DNA of 63,528 bases from an uncultured Clostridia bacterium (GTDB lineage: Bacteria; Bacillota; Clostridia; Oscillospirales; Acutalibacteraceae), in contig CANQLX010000003.1 of the NCBI GenBank assembly GCA_947624835.1, positions 1-63,528 on the forward strand, read 5' to 3'. The position numbers were made by a program, and so were the translations under genes. Shown piece after piece: positions 26,311 to 36,396 of the stretch. The notes beneath the pieces were generated by a model that was given only the letters and a program-made list of their open reading frames with translations, did not search any database and was not told where the DNA came from. Position 1 is the first letter of the stretch; each line of letters starts with the position of its first letter.

Positions 26311-27462
26311 GTGACAGACGTTTTTTCAAAAAAGGATACACTGACGGTTAAGGGTGTAGCTATAATATTCCTTGTATTTTATCACTGTTTTTCATCTGTT
26401 GACAGACTTTGCGGATATAATGTTGACTTCGGTTTACTTTCGCAAAAAAATGCAATGTATATATTTGAAAGTATGAATATATGTGTTGGAATGTTCGCTT
26501 TTCTGTCGTCGTACGGTCTTACAAGGGGAATTATACAAAAATATAAATCCTTTGATCTGAATAAGAATGATATTTCGGTTTTTTTGGTAAAAAGAACCGT
26601 GTCCCTTCTGGGATCGTTCTTTATACCGTATATTATTTGCGTTGTTCCGACTTTGCTGTTGACTTCTTATAATCCGTACGGTGACGGTATAGGATTTGTT
26701 CTTAACCTCGCCGCTGATATGTTTGGTATTGCAGGACTTATAGGCTCGAAAATGATGATAGGAACATGGTGGTATATGAGCTTTGCTTTTGTAATAATTT
26801 TCCTTGTTCCTTTTACGATAAAGCTTTATAAGCATTTTGGCATTTTTTGTACGGTTCCGTTTATTCTGGTACCGATACTGTTAAATCAGGATTTTTTCTC
26901 GGCGGGCGGTCTTCAAAATATGACAAGGTGGCTGCTCACTATACCGTTAGGTGTAATTATGGCGGATCTCGAAATATTTGAGCGTCTGAAAAAATGCAGT
27001 GTGACTCACAATAAATATGTAAGTAAGCTGATAAAGTTTGTTGTTTTAACAGTGCTGCTTGCAGCCTTGGTAATTTTCAGAAGATCGGACTGGTGCAAAA
27101 GCTATTTTTATTATTTTATCAGTTCACTTCTTCCGGTATTTTTTATATATTGGCTTTACGAGTTTATATGCGGAGTACCTGTTATAAACCATATACTTGG
27201 TTTTTTGGGTAAACATTCGTCAAATATATTTTTTATTCACACATTTGTCAGACTTGTATGGTTTAAGGATGCAGCATACTCCATAGGTAATTGTTTGGCA
27301 ATATTCGGCTTTGTGTTTGGTATTTCTTTAGTGCTTTCATTTTTTGTTTTCTTTCTCCAATGGTTTATACGGTGGAATAAATTTACAAAATTCCTTTCCG
27401 ACAGACTGTCAAAATTTCAGGGCAGGCTTTATGGGGGCAGTGAGGCAGCAACCGATACCTGA
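26311..27462 (+). CDS. Membrane acyltransferase, acyltransferase-3 family
   Basis: A 383-residue integral membrane protein with about ten hydrophobic helices. AGGAGG precedes GTG 26311. The N-terminus TLTVKGVAIIFLVFYHCFSS carries the catalytic-type histidine of the family after the first helix; FIHTFVRLVWFKD lies near the end. Acyltransferase-3 proteins O-acetylate or O-succinylate surface polysaccharides from the cytoplasmic side or across the membrane. It stands between the two Stealth genes. It is a different mechanism from the downstream MBOAT, so the operon seems to carry two acylation routes. Confidence 0.88.
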   Translation: MTDVFSKKDTLTVKGVAIIFLVFYHCFSSVDRLCGYNVDFGLLSQKNAMYIFESMNICVGMFAFLSSYGLTRGIIQKYKSFDLNKNDISVFLVKRTVSLLGSFFIPYIICVVPTLLLTSYNPYGDGIGFVLNLAADMFGIAGLIGSKMMIGTWWYMSFAFVIIFLVPFTIKLYKHFGIFCTVPFILVPILLNQDFFSAGGLQNMTRWLLTIPLGVIMADLEIFERLKKCSVTHNKYVSKLIKFVVLTVLLAALVIFRRSDWCKSYFYYFISSLLPVFFIYWLYEFICGVPVINHILGFLGKHSSNIFFIHTFVRLVWFKDAAYSIGNCLAIFGFVFGISLVLSFFVFFLQWFIRWNKFTKFLSDRLSKFQGRLYGGSEAATDT

Positions 27463-27602
27463 TACGGGACAGCAATGCTGAAAGGGGACTGCGGACAGAG
27501 GATAAAAGATTGTTCTTTTGGCGAAATTTGTCGTAAATGTTTTTTTACAGTAGATATTTTGATTTTTTTTTCGGGAATAAAAAAGGAAGGGCTGTGCCAT
27601 AT

Positions 27603-28601
27603 ATGGATAAAATTGATTTTGTTATGATATGGGTTGATGGAAACGATCCGGAATGGCAAAAAGAAAAAAATTTGTATGACGCCTCAAATGATAAGGGGGA
27701 CAGCACAGAGATACGTTACAGAAGCTGGGATAATTTACAGTATTGGTTCAGAGGGGTAGAAAAATTTGCTCCTTGGGTGAATAAGATACATTTTGTTACA
27801 TGGGGACATCTTCCGCCGTGGTTGGATAGGAATAATCCTAAGCTTAACATTGTAAACCATAAGGACTATATTCCGGAAAAGTATTTGCCGACGTTTAATG
27901 CCAATACCATAGAGCTGAATCTTCATAGAATAAATGGACTTGCAGAACAGTTCGTCTATTTTAATGATGATATGTTTGTGACAGCACCTGTAAGGCCGGA
28001 GGATTTTTTCAAAAATGGCCATCCTATGGATACCTACGGCTTGGACTGTATTTTCTTCGGTAAAAAAAGTGCCGGATTTTTCAACGGAAATGATTTGGAG
28101 ATTATAAATACCTATTTTGATAAAAATAAAGTGTTTAAAACAAATGTGAGAAGTAAATGGTTCAGCCTAAAAAACGGTGTTAAACGGGTTATCAAAACAT
28201 CAGCATTGAATATGTGGCCATGGTTTCCCGGGATTTATTATAATCATCTTCCGAGCAATTTTCTGAAAAGTACATTTGAAAAAATATGGGAGCTTGAGGG
28301 TGAAACACTTGATCTTACCTGTATGGACAGGTTCAGGACAAAATCGAACTGTAATCAGTGGCTTATGAAATTCTGGCAGCTTTGTGAGGGAGAGGCAATT
28401 CCGAGAAGTATAAAAATCGGCAGGTGCTTTCATATAAAGGATAATATTTTTACAGAAATGCTGGAATCTGTTTCAACCGGCAGGTATAAGCTTATATGTG
28501 TCAATGACACAGCAGGAACCAGTAATTTTGATTTGCAAAAGCAGCAGGTTATAGAGGCTTTTGATAGGCTGCTGCCTAAAAAATCAAATTTTGAACTGTA
28601 G
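27603..28601 (+). CDS. Stealth family phosphotransferase (second copy)
   Basis: A 332-residue paralogue of the protein at 25.3 kb. AAGGAAGG selects ATG 27603. All four Stealth regions are intact: KIDFVMIWVDGNDPEW, IRYRSWDNLQYWFRGVEKFA, LHRINGLAEQFVYFNDDMF and SNCNQWLMKFWQL. Changes between the copies concentrate after CR3 (for example HPMDTYGLDCIFFGKKSA against LPCDTFGLNCIYFGRNSA), which fits different sugar specificity. A 140-nt gap without a terminator precedes it. The presence of two copies suggests a repeating unit with two phosphodiester-linked sugars. Confidence 0.92.
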   Translation: MDKIDFVMIWVDGNDPEWQKEKNLYDASNDKGDSTEIRYRSWDNLQYWFRGVEKFAPWVNKIHFVTWGHLPPWLDRNNPKLNIVNHKDYIPEKYLPTFNANTIELNLHRINGLAEQFVYFNDDMFVTAPVRPEDFFKNGHPMDTYGLDCIFFGKKSAGFFNGNDLEIINTYFDKNKVFKTNVRSKWFSLKNGVKRVIKTSALNMWPWFPGIYYNHLPSNFLKSTFEKIWELEGETLDLTCMDRFRTKSNCNQWLMKFWQLCEGEAIPRSIKIGRCFHIKDNIFTEMLESVSTGRYKLICVNDTAGTSNFDLQKQQVIEAFDRLLPKKSNFEL

Positions 28602-28732
28602 TTTCCCGAATGGGATATATCAAAGCGGTTGTAATATTTTGAGTATTAAAGCAGGTAGAAATATTTGTGGATAGTATGCTTGCTTAATTAACATAAAACG
28701 AACGAAAACCCGATGGCAGGAGGATGTTATAA

Positions 28733-31429
28733 ATGGATTCTAAAATAATTAATCACTATGAGGCAGATGAGTATAAATATTTGTTTTCTGTTGTTATACC
28801 TGTATATAATGTCGAGAATTATATACAGGAAACGATTGAATCGGTGATTAATCAGTCAGTTGGATATAAAAATATACAGATAATTCTTGTTAATGACGGC
28901 AGTCCTGATAATAGTGAAAAGATATGTCTAAAATATAAACAAAAATATCCTGATAATATTGTGTATGTTAAACAGGAAAATGCCGGTGTCAGTGCCGCAA
29001 GAAATACAGGTATAAAGTATATAGAGGGAAAATATGTTAATTTTCTCGACTCGGATGACTGTTGGGAATCCTCAGCATTTGAATATGTTGCAAAATTTTT
29101 TGATGAGCATTATCAGGAAACCGACGTTGTCGGTGCCAGAAAAAAATTTTTTGATGCAAAGACAGGTTTTCATTATCTTGATTATAAATTTTCATATTCG
29201 AGAGTGATAGACCTTTTGGCAAATTATGAAATGATACAGCTTGATGTTACAGGAGCCTTTATAAAGTCTTCGGCAATCGGTGATCTGCGTTTTTCTACAA
29301 AATTGAAATACGGAGAGGACGGTCAGTTTGTCAATTCAATTATTCTTAATAAATGTACTCTCGGTGTAGTGAGAGAAGCTGTTCACCTTTACCGTAAGCG
29401 TCAGGATGAGTCTTCGGCACTGCAAAATGAGTTGAAGTCCTACAGCTATTATTTTGATTCACCTGAATATTTTCATAAGGATCTGATAAATCAGTCCAAA
29501 AAGAAATACGGAAGAGTGCTTGAGTTTATACAGTACATTGTGATGTATGATATAAAATGGCGTATGTCAAAAAATCTTGATGACGCATTGCCTCTTGATG
29601 AACTTACAAAATACAAAAATATTATAAACAGTATTCTTTTGGATATTGATGATAGGATTATTCTTACGCTAAAGGGATTGGGAATAGGTCAGAAAATATA
29701 TGCCCTCAATATCAAGTATAATTGTGATGTTACTCCCAAGTTCGCATATGATCACGGAAAACTTATCTTCAATAATATTCCGGTTATGAATATGCTGGAT
29801 TTTAAATCGTCATTGATTATCAGATTTATGGATTTTGCAGATGACGTTCTGTATATGGAAGGTAATGATAACCTTTTTATAAACTGGGACAGCTATAAAT
29901 TCTATGCCGTTGCGGACGGAAAAACTTATTATCCCGAATTGTTTGAAACGGATAAATATCAAATCAAAATACTGGGCTTCACCGCCTTTAAGAGTAAGGG
30001 ATTTAAATTCAGGATTCCGTTGGAAAAGGGAAAGGATCACAGTATAGAATTTTTTGTCTTATTTAATGATACCTATTGCACAAAAATTCATTTCTCAATG
30101 GGCAAATTTTCCCATATTCCCACATTAGGAGGAAATTACGGATATACCTGTATGAATGATTATATTATACAGAAAAATGGAAAAATGCTCGTATTTACCG
30201 GATACAGTAAAAGAAAACATTTCGACCGTGAAATGAAATATTGGAAATATCTCAGAAGCAGGAAAAGGGGATATCTGATAAAATCACGCTTGCTCTATTT
30301 TATGATGCGTCCGTTCAATAAAGGTGTATGGCTTATTTCCGACAGACCGAATAAGTCCGGTGATAACGGAGAACACCTTTTCAAATATATAAGCAGTGTG
30401 AAACATCCGGGAATAAAACCGTATTTTGTGCTTCAGAAGGATAGCGAAGATTATAAAAAAATGTCCGGAATCGGTAAAGTTATTGATTTTAACTCAGTTA
30501 AATTCCGTCTTATGACTTTGCTGAGCGAAAATGTGGTTTCTTCTCAGGCAAGTGAATATGTTCTCAATCCGTACGGTGGGGATATAAATTATATGTCGGA
30601 TTTGTACAACTACAATTTTGTATTTTTACAGCACGGAATAACCAAGGATGATATTTCAGGCTGGCTCAATAAAATCAATAAAAATATAAAGCTTTTCGTT
30701 ACTGCCGGAAGACCTGAATACAGGTCAATCCTTGACGGTGAGTATTTTTACGGTGAAAATGTAGTGAAGCTTACCGGGTTTCCCCGTTTTGATAATCTGA
30801 CAAGAATGTCAAAAAATGTTAAAAAAAGAGTTTTGATAATCCCTACATGGAGAAAGTCTTTGAGTAAATGTGTCGATCCTGCAACAGATACCAGCGTATA
30901 TTATGACGGATTCAAGGAGAGTGAATTTTTTAAATTTTATAACAGCCTTATAAATGATGAAAGGCTTAAATCATGTATGAAAAAACACGGCTATGAGGGA
31001 TTATTCTGTCTTCACCCCCTTTTCGCCCAACAATACGTTGATTTTGACGAAAACGAAGTGTTTAAGGTTAATAACGGTTATGTTGACTATCAGAAGCAGT
31101 TTGCAGAATGTGCATTGCTCGTCACAGATTATTCAAGCGTATTTTTTGATTTCGGATATTTGAAAAAACCTGTAATTTATTGTCAATTTGATAAGGAAAC
31201 ATTCTTTACGGAACATTCCTATTCCGAGGGCTATTTCAGCTATGAAAAGAATGGTTTCGGACCCGTTTGCTACGATCTTGAAAATACAGTTGATGAAATT
31301 GTCAGTGTAATTGAAAACGATTGTAAAAATGATCCTGAATATATTAAGCGTGTTGAAGATTTTTATCCTTATTTTGACGAGAACAGTTGCCGCCGTGTCT
31401 ATGAGGCTATTAAGGAGATTACGCAATAA
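28733..31429 (+). CDS. Fusion of GT2 glycosyltransferase and CDP-glycerol glycerophosphotransferase
   Basis: An 898-residue bifunctional enzyme. GGAGGATG precedes ATG 28733. Residues about 18-300 are a GT2 domain: FSVVIPVYNVENYIQETIES, LVNDGSPDNS, NAGVSAARNTGI and FLDSDDC (the DxD-type motif). About 300-510 is an unassigned, possibly beta-rich linker. Residues about 530-898 are a TagF-like domain with FLQHGITKDDISGW, LIIPTWRKSLS, FCLHPLF and LLVTDYSSVFFDFGYLKK. Such fusions make sugar plus polyol-phosphate repeats by one polypeptide, as in some teichoic acid and capsule polymerases. The gap after it carries a secondary promoter. Confidence 0.92.
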   Translation: MDSKIINHYEADEYKYLFSVVIPVYNVENYIQETIESVINQSVGYKNIQIILVNDGSPDNSEKICLKYKQKYPDNIVYVKQENAGVSAARNTGIKYIEGKYVNFLDSDDCWESSAFEYVAKFFDEHYQETDVVGARKKFFDAKTGFHYLDYKFSYSRVIDLLANYEMIQLDVTGAFIKSSAIGDLRFSTKLKYGEDGQFVNSIILNKCTLGVVREAVHLYRKRQDESSALQNELKSYSYYFDSPEYFHKDLINQSKKKYGRVLEFIQYIVMYDIKWRMSKNLDDALPLDELTKYKNIINSILLDIDDRIILTLKGLGIGQKIYALNIKYNCDVTPKFAYDHGKLIFNNIPVMNMLDFKSSLIIRFMDFADDVLYMEGNDNLFINWDSYKFYAVADGKTYYPELFETDKYQIKILGFTAFKSKGFKFRIPLEKGKDHSIEFFVLFNDTYCTKIHFSMGKFSHIPTLGGNYGYTCMNDYIIQKNGKMLVFTGYSKRKHFDREMKYWKYLRSRKRGYLIKSRLLYFMMRPFNKGVWLISDRPNKSGDNGEHLFKYISSVKHPGIKPYFVLQKDSEDYKKMSGIGKVIDFNSVKFRLMTLLSENVVSSQASEYVLNPYGGDINYMSDLYNYNFVFLQHGITKDDISGWLNKINKNIKLFVTAGRPEYRSILDGEYFYGENVVKLTGFPRFDNLTRMSKNVKKRVLIIPTWRKSLSKCVDPATDTSVYYDGFKESEFFKFYNSLINDERLKSCMKKHGYEGLFCLHPLFAQQYVDFDENEVFKVNNGYVDYQKQFAECALLVTDYSSVFFDFGYLKKPVIYCQFDKETFFTEHSYSEGYFSYEKNGFGPVCYDLENTVDEIVSVIENDCKNDPEYIKRVEDFYPYFDENSCRRVYEAIKEITQ

Positions 31430-31544
31430 TAAGGATTGGACCGTGTGCTCATGCCTGTTCCGATTTGAGTTTGCGGAAAATTACAATATGTCTAATTGTT
31501 GCGATTAGTTTTACAAAACTTTTACAGAAAAAAAATAAAAGACC

Positions 31545-31573
31545 TTGATATTATTCAATAGGTGGAGTAAAAT
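31545..31573 (+). promoter_or_regulatory. Internal promoter ahead of the MBOAT-DHHW-FkbH-ACP genes
   Basis: TTGATA (31545-31550), 17-nt spacer and TAAAAT (31568-31573), in a 183-bp gap with no terminator. The four decoration genes could therefore be expressed independently of the polymerase genes. Confidence 0.65.
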
Positions 31574-31612
31574 AAATTTATAAGGAATATTGTAGAATTA
31601 TGGAGAAGTGAA

Positions 31613-33034
31613 ATGGTATTTTCGTCTTTGTTCTTTTTGTATGTGTTTTTGCCGATTTGTCTTGTATGTTATTATTTGTGCAAGACAATCGAGCAGAAAA
31701 ATATTGTTCTTATTATATCATCGCTTGTATTTTACGCATGGGGAGAGCCTGTATGGGTTTGCTTGCTTGTTTTTAGTGCATTTGTAAACTGGTTTGCTTC
31801 AAGACTTATTGGTTTATTTGATGTGGAGTGGAGAAAAAAGCTCGTTGCGGCAGCTGCGATAATATTTGATCTCGGACTTCTTATCGTATTTAAATACAGT
31901 GGTTTTATTGTGGAAAATGTCAATGCTGTGACAGGACTAGGAATACCTGTTCCGAATATAGTTATGCCTATCGGTATAAGCTTCTTTACATTTCAGGCAG
32001 TATCATATATTATGGATTGCCTGTGGGGAACAGTAGAACCTCAGAAAAAATATATTAACTTCCTTCTTTATTTGTCGCTCTTTCCGCAGCTTGTCGCAGG
32101 ACCTATTGTTAGATACAGTGTTATCGCTGAAGAAATATCAAACAGAAAGATTAGGGTTGTTGATATCAGTGAGGGAGCAAAAAGAGCAATGCTCGGTATT
32201 GCCAAAAAGGTTATAATTGCAAATAATCTTTATGCTGTGGTTGAACAGTTCTTTGGGACAGATATAACAAATCTTTCATTCCTCGGAACATGGTACACCG
32301 TAATACTCTATTCGCTTTATGTTTACTTCGACTTTAGCGGATATTCGGATATTGCTATAGGTTTGGGAAGAATGTTTGGTTTCCATTTCAATGAAAACTT
32401 TAATTATCCGTTTATATGTAAGACTATAAGTGAATTTTGGCAGAGGTGGCATATATCCCTCAGCTCATTTTTCAGGGATTATCTTTTCTATGTACCTATT
32501 TTCGGTAAGCCGAGAAAGTATTTTAATCTGTTTCTTGTATGGTTCTGTACAGGTCTGTGGCATGGTGCTTCATGGAATTTTATTTTCTGGGGTCTGTATT
32601 TTGGAATATTCATTTTTATAGAAACAAAAATCGGCAAGAAAAGGCTTAAAAAATGGAATAAGGTATGGACACACATATACAGTAAAATTATTATTGTTAT
32701 AGGTTTTGGTATTTTCTATTTTACCGACTTGAGTCAACTTGGCAAATTCTTTATGAATATTTCGGGTATTAGTATGATAACTAATGGCAATGAATTTGCT
32801 GATGTTCTGACAAGGGATTCGATGCTTAATAATCTTTTCCTGATTATTTTCGCAATCGTTGTATCTATGCCTATTCTTCAGAAGATTAAATATTTCTTCT
32901 ATAAATGGGGAAACAATGTTGTATATGCAGTCGGACAAATCGGCGGAACGCTTATTTGTTGCACATTGCTGATGATATCAAGTATATTGCTTGTGGACAA
33001 TACAAACAATCCGTTTTTGTATTTCCGTTTTTGA
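31613..33034 (+). CDS. MBOAT family membrane O-acyltransferase (DltB/AlgI-like)
   Basis: A 473-residue polytopic membrane protein. The start is VFSSLFFLYVFLPICLVCYY, as in DltB, AlgI and PatA. ISFFTFQAVSYIMDC, the FRDYLFYVPIFG loop and the catalytic-type histidine in CTGLWHGASWNFIFWG (about 320-335) are all present. MBOAT proteins of this branch take an acyl group on the inside and hand it to an extracytoplasmic partner for transfer to a surface glycan; DltB uses an acylated carrier protein. A DHHW partner, an ACP and an FkbH loading enzyme follow immediately. Confidence 0.94.
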   Translation: MVFSSLFFLYVFLPICLVCYYLCKTIEQKNIVLIISSLVFYAWGEPVWVCLLVFSAFVNWFASRLIGLFDVEWRKKLVAAAAIIFDLGLLIVFKYSGFIVENVNAVTGLGIPVPNIVMPIGISFFTFQAVSYIMDCLWGTVEPQKKYINFLLYLSLFPQLVAGPIVRYSVIAEEISNRKIRVVDISEGAKRAMLGIAKKVIIANNLYAVVEQFFGTDITNLSFLGTWYTVILYSLYVYFDFSGYSDIAIGLGRMFGFHFNENFNYPFICKTISEFWQRWHISLSSFFRDYLFYVPIFGKPRKYFNLFLVWFCTGLWHGASWNFIFWGLYFGIFIFIETKIGKKRLKKWNKVWTHIYSKIIIVIGFGIFYFTDLSQLGKFFMNISGISMITNGNEFADVLTRDSMLNNLFLIIFAIVVSMPILQKIKYFFYKWGNNVVYAVGQIGGTLICCTLLMISSILLVDNTNNPFLYFRF

Positions 33035-33049
33035 TAAGAGGAGTTTTAG

Positions 33050-34534
33050 ATGGATAATAAAGAGGCTCATACTGATACAGGACGTAAAAGAAAAAAGGGA
33101 CTTAATAATATTCCAAGGAAAGGTGTGGAGCATGGCTTCGCGGTTATATCGCTTATGATAACTGTGCCGATATTTTTCACAGCCGTTTTGCTTATGATTG
33201 TCCTGCCACGTCCCAAGGTATCGGAAATTGAAAAACGTAAGCTTGCGGAGATGCCTGAATTTACCTTTGATTCATATTTTTCAGGGGAATATACCGCTGA
33301 TGTTGCAGAGCATTATGACGACACTGTTCCGTACCGTGATGATCTGAAAAACGTTGGATATAGCTTTAAAACATCATTCGGAATACATACCGAGGACGAG
33401 GTTAAGGTTGTAGGTAAGCCATCGGTTGTTCCGAAGCCAGTTGATGATAATAAAAATGAACAGTCGGAAAATACAGTTCCTGATGCTGATGAAAATTCAA
33501 TAACCGAATCTCAGCAGGAAAATGAAAGTTCAGCTAAAGAAAGTCAGGCGGAACAGAGCAAGTCTGAGTCCTCTCAGGAATCCTCTGAGGAAGAGGAGGT
33601 TACTGTTGAGAACGGTATAATTGTTGTCAAGAGTAATGGTCACTACCGTGCACTTGAGCTTTTTGGCGGAGGAAGCGGAAGTACATATGCGGAAGCCTTG
33701 AATAATTTCCATAAGGATCTCGGTGACAGTGTTAAGATTTATTCAATGGTAGCACCTCTTGCAAGTGAATATTACACTCCGAGCAACTATTCTGATTTTA
33801 ATGCGAGTCAAAAGGACAGTATAAAGAGTATTGAAAGCAAGCTTGATAAGGATATAGTGTCAATAGATATTACGGATGTTTTGGGAGAACATAAGAGTGA
33901 AGAAATATATTTCCGCACCGACCACCACTGGACGCCCCTCGGAGCATACTATGCGGCAGAGAGCTTTGCGAAGGCAGCAGGAATAAGCTTCAAGGAGCTC
34001 AGTACCTATAAGAAGAATGATATGGAAGGCTTTGTAGGTACAATGTATGGTTTCACAGGGGATGCAAATCTTAATAATGATCCGGAGGTATTTTCGTATT
34101 ATACCCCCGATAATATTGATAAATGTATGACCTATTACTACTCTACGGATTTCACATACACCGGCAAGGGCAACTTCTTTAACGGTGTTGGAGATATAAG
34201 AAGTGCTTATCTCACCTTTATGGGCGGGGATGAGCAGGTGGTTAAGGTGAAAACAAATATAAAAAACGGCAAAAAGCTTCTTATTGTTAAGGATAGCTAT
34301 GGAAATGCCATACCCGGATATCTTTTTGGATCATATGAAGAGATATATGTTGTTGATATGAGGTACTTTAAGCTTAATCTTGTTGACTTTGTAAAGCAGA
34401 ATAATGTTACGGATATGCTTTTTGCCATGGTATCGTATTCTGCTGTTGGGGATAATGCGGATAATCTGGAAAATCTCAGAACTCAGGTCAAGGGTAAGAA
34501 AATTGTTGACGAAGGTCTGAAGGATGAGGATTAA
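33050..34534 (+). CDS. DHHW family protein, AlgX/AlgJ- or DltD-like acetyl/acyl transfer partner
   Basis: A 494-residue membrane-anchored protein with its main domain outside the cell. One transmembrane helix (about 29-52) follows a basic N-terminus. A low-complexity Ser/Gln/Glu linker covers about 125-185. The C-terminal SGNH-like domain has the family signature FRTDHHWTPLGAYYA (about 285-299) and KDSYGNAIPGYL (about 422-433), with the catalytic-type serine in DSYG. Proteins of this family accept the acyl group from MBOAT proteins and place it on an exported polymer. It lies 15 nt after the MBOAT gene. Confidence 0.9.
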   Translation: MDNKEAHTDTGRKRKKGLNNIPRKGVEHGFAVISLMITVPIFFTAVLLMIVLPRPKVSEIEKRKLAEMPEFTFDSYFSGEYTADVAEHYDDTVPYRDDLKNVGYSFKTSFGIHTEDEVKVVGKPSVVPKPVDDNKNEQSENTVPDADENSITESQQENESSAKESQAEQSKSESSQESSEEEEVTVENGIIVVKSNGHYRALELFGGGSGSTYAEALNNFHKDLGDSVKIYSMVAPLASEYYTPSNYSDFNASQKDSIKSIESKLDKDIVSIDITDVLGEHKSEEIYFRTDHHWTPLGAYYAAESFAKAAGISFKELSTYKKNDMEGFVGTMYGFTGDANLNNDPEVFSYYTPDNIDKCMTYYYSTDFTYTGKGNFFNGVGDIRSAYLTFMGGDEQVVKVKTNIKNGKKLLIVKDSYGNAIPGYLFGSYEEIYVVDMRYFKLNLVDFVKQNNVTDMLFAMVSYSAVGDNADNLENLRTQVKGKKIVDEGLKDED

Positions 34535-34580
34535 TTTAAAAATTAAATATAATTAAATGAATTTTAAATGTGGAGGATAT

Positions 34581-36377
34581 ATGAAAGAACTTGAATATCC
34601 GTTTGACAGTGACTGTATAATTAAAAAGAAAAGGTCAATTAAACGTACTCTTATTGCCGACGGCAAGGACAGGCTTAGGAAAAAAATAGCCGTATTCGGC
34701 GGATCAACCACACATGATATTGTTGTCTGTCTTGAACTGTTTTTGCTTGATCAGGGAATTGAGCCTGAATTTTATGAATCCGAATATGCACAGTATTGGC
34801 AGGACGCCATGTTTCCGAGTGATGAGCTTCTAAATTTTTCACCCGATCTTGTTTATATTCATACAACGAGCCGCAATATCGTAAATTATCCCTCAGTATC
34901 CGAAGACAGGGAACAGGTTGCTGAAAAGCTGGAGAGGGAATATGCAAAATTTGAGCAGATGTGGAAAAAGATAACGGAAACGTATCATTGTCCTATAATA
35001 CAAAATAATTTTGAAATGCCGTTTTACAGGCTTATGGGAAATAGAGATTGCTCGGATTACAGGGGACGCTCCAATTTTGTGAGCAGGCTGAACCAATTAT
35101 TTTATGAGTATGCGGAAAAAAATGAGGGTTTTTACATAAATGATATAAATTTTATTTCCGCTTCATACGGTCTGAGGCAGTGGAGTGACCCATCATACTG
35201 GAATATGTATAAATATGCCATGTGTACGGAGGCTATACCGGAATTTTCATTTAATCTGTCAAATATTATAAAATCTGTATTCGGAAAAAATAAAAAAGCA
35301 CTTGCCCTAGATCTTGACAATACCCTTTGGGGCGGTGTTGTAGGCGATGATGGTGTTGACGGAATACAGATAGGTCAGGAAACGGGTGTTTCACAATCGT
35401 ATTATGAGTTCCAGTGTTATGTCAAGTCGCTTAAAGATATAGGTGTAATCCTTACGGTATGTTCAAAGAACGACCGTGAAAACGCAATAGCTGGTCTTAG
35501 TCACCCCGAAGGGGCACTGAAACCGGAGGATTTCATTATAATAAAGGCGAACTGGGAGAATAAGGACAGAAATATAATAGAAACGGCAAATGAGCTTAAT
35601 ATTTTTCCTGATGCCATAGTATTTGCCGATGATAACCCGGCTGAAAGAGAAATTGTCCATACACAGGTTCAGGGAGTTGCGGTGCCGAAGATGGACAGTG
35701 TTGAAAATTATATCATAAATATTGACAGAAGCGGATATTTTGAAGTAACCAATTTCAGTACGGATGATATCAAAAGAAATGAGATGTATAAAGCGAATGC
35801 GGAAAGGACCGCTCAGCAGGCTTCCTTTGCGGATTACGGCGAATATTTATTAAGTCTTGATATGAAGGCTGTTATAGATGATTTTATACCTGTATATCTG
35901 CAAAGAATAACGCAGCTCACGAATAAGAGCAACCAATTCAATGTCACAACAAAGCGTTATACTGCAACTGAAATGGAGGATGTATATAAAAGCGATGAAT
36001 ATATACGCCTGTACGGTAAGCTTACGGATAAGTTCGGTGATAACGGTGTTGTATCGGTAGTTATAGGCAGGATAGACGGAGATATACTTAATATAGATTT
36101 ATGGATAATGAGCTGCAGGGTTCTGAAAAGAGATATGGAGCTTGCAATGCTTGACAGGCTTGTGGAGCGTGCAGCTGAAAGAGGTATAAAGAAGGTGAGG
36201 GGATATTATTATCCCACAGCCAAGAATAAAATGGTACGGGAGCTTTTCGGAGGTTTTGGTTTTGAAAAAATTAAAGAGGACTACGAGGGTAATACCGTAT
36301 GGGAGCTTAATATTGACGGATATGAGAAAAAGAATAATGTAATTACAGTTGAAGATAATTCTTCACTTACAAATTAA
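34581..36377 (+). CDS. FkbH-like HAD-IIIC protein with C-terminal GNAT-like domain
   Basis: A 598-residue cytoplasmic enzyme. GGAGGATAT selects ATG 34581. Residues about 30-200 form an SGNH-like region (IAVFGGSTTHDI). About 235-380 are a HAD-IIIC domain with LALDLDNTLWGGVVGDDG (Asp nucleophile near 243) and FADDNPAEREIV. The C-terminus looks like a GNAT fold with NQFNVTTKRYT and MSCRVLKRDMELAMLD. Characterised FkbH proteins take 1,3-bisphosphoglycerate, remove the phosphate and load D-glycerate onto an ACP. An ACP gene is next, 19 nt away. No polyketide synthase or later FkbI/FkbG-type enzymes are present, so the glyceryl-ACP would serve a different reaction here. Confidence 0.9.
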   Translation: MKELEYPFDSDCIIKKKRSIKRTLIADGKDRLRKKIAVFGGSTTHDIVVCLELFLLDQGIEPEFYESEYAQYWQDAMFPSDELLNFSPDLVYIHTTSRNIVNYPSVSEDREQVAEKLEREYAKFEQMWKKITETYHCPIIQNNFEMPFYRLMGNRDCSDYRGRSNFVSRLNQLFYEYAEKNEGFYINDINFISASYGLRQWSDPSYWNMYKYAMCTEAIPEFSFNLSNIIKSVFGKNKKALALDLDNTLWGGVVGDDGVDGIQIGQETGVSQSYYEFQCYVKSLKDIGVILTVCSKNDRENAIAGLSHPEGALKPEDFIIIKANWENKDRNIIETANELNIFPDAIVFADDNPAEREIVHTQVQGVAVPKMDSVENYIINIDRSGYFEVTNFSTDDIKRNEMYKANAERTAQQASFADYGEYLLSLDMKAVIDDFIPVYLQRITQLTNKSNQFNVTTKRYTATEMEDVYKSDEYIRLYGKLTDKFGDNGVVSVVIGRIDGDILNIDLWIMSCRVLKRDMELAMLDRLVERAAERGIKKVRGYYYPTAKNKMVRELFGGFGFEKIKEDYEGNTVWELNIDGYEKKNNVITVEDNSSLTN

Positions 36378-36396
36378 ATACAAAGGGGATTTTATT

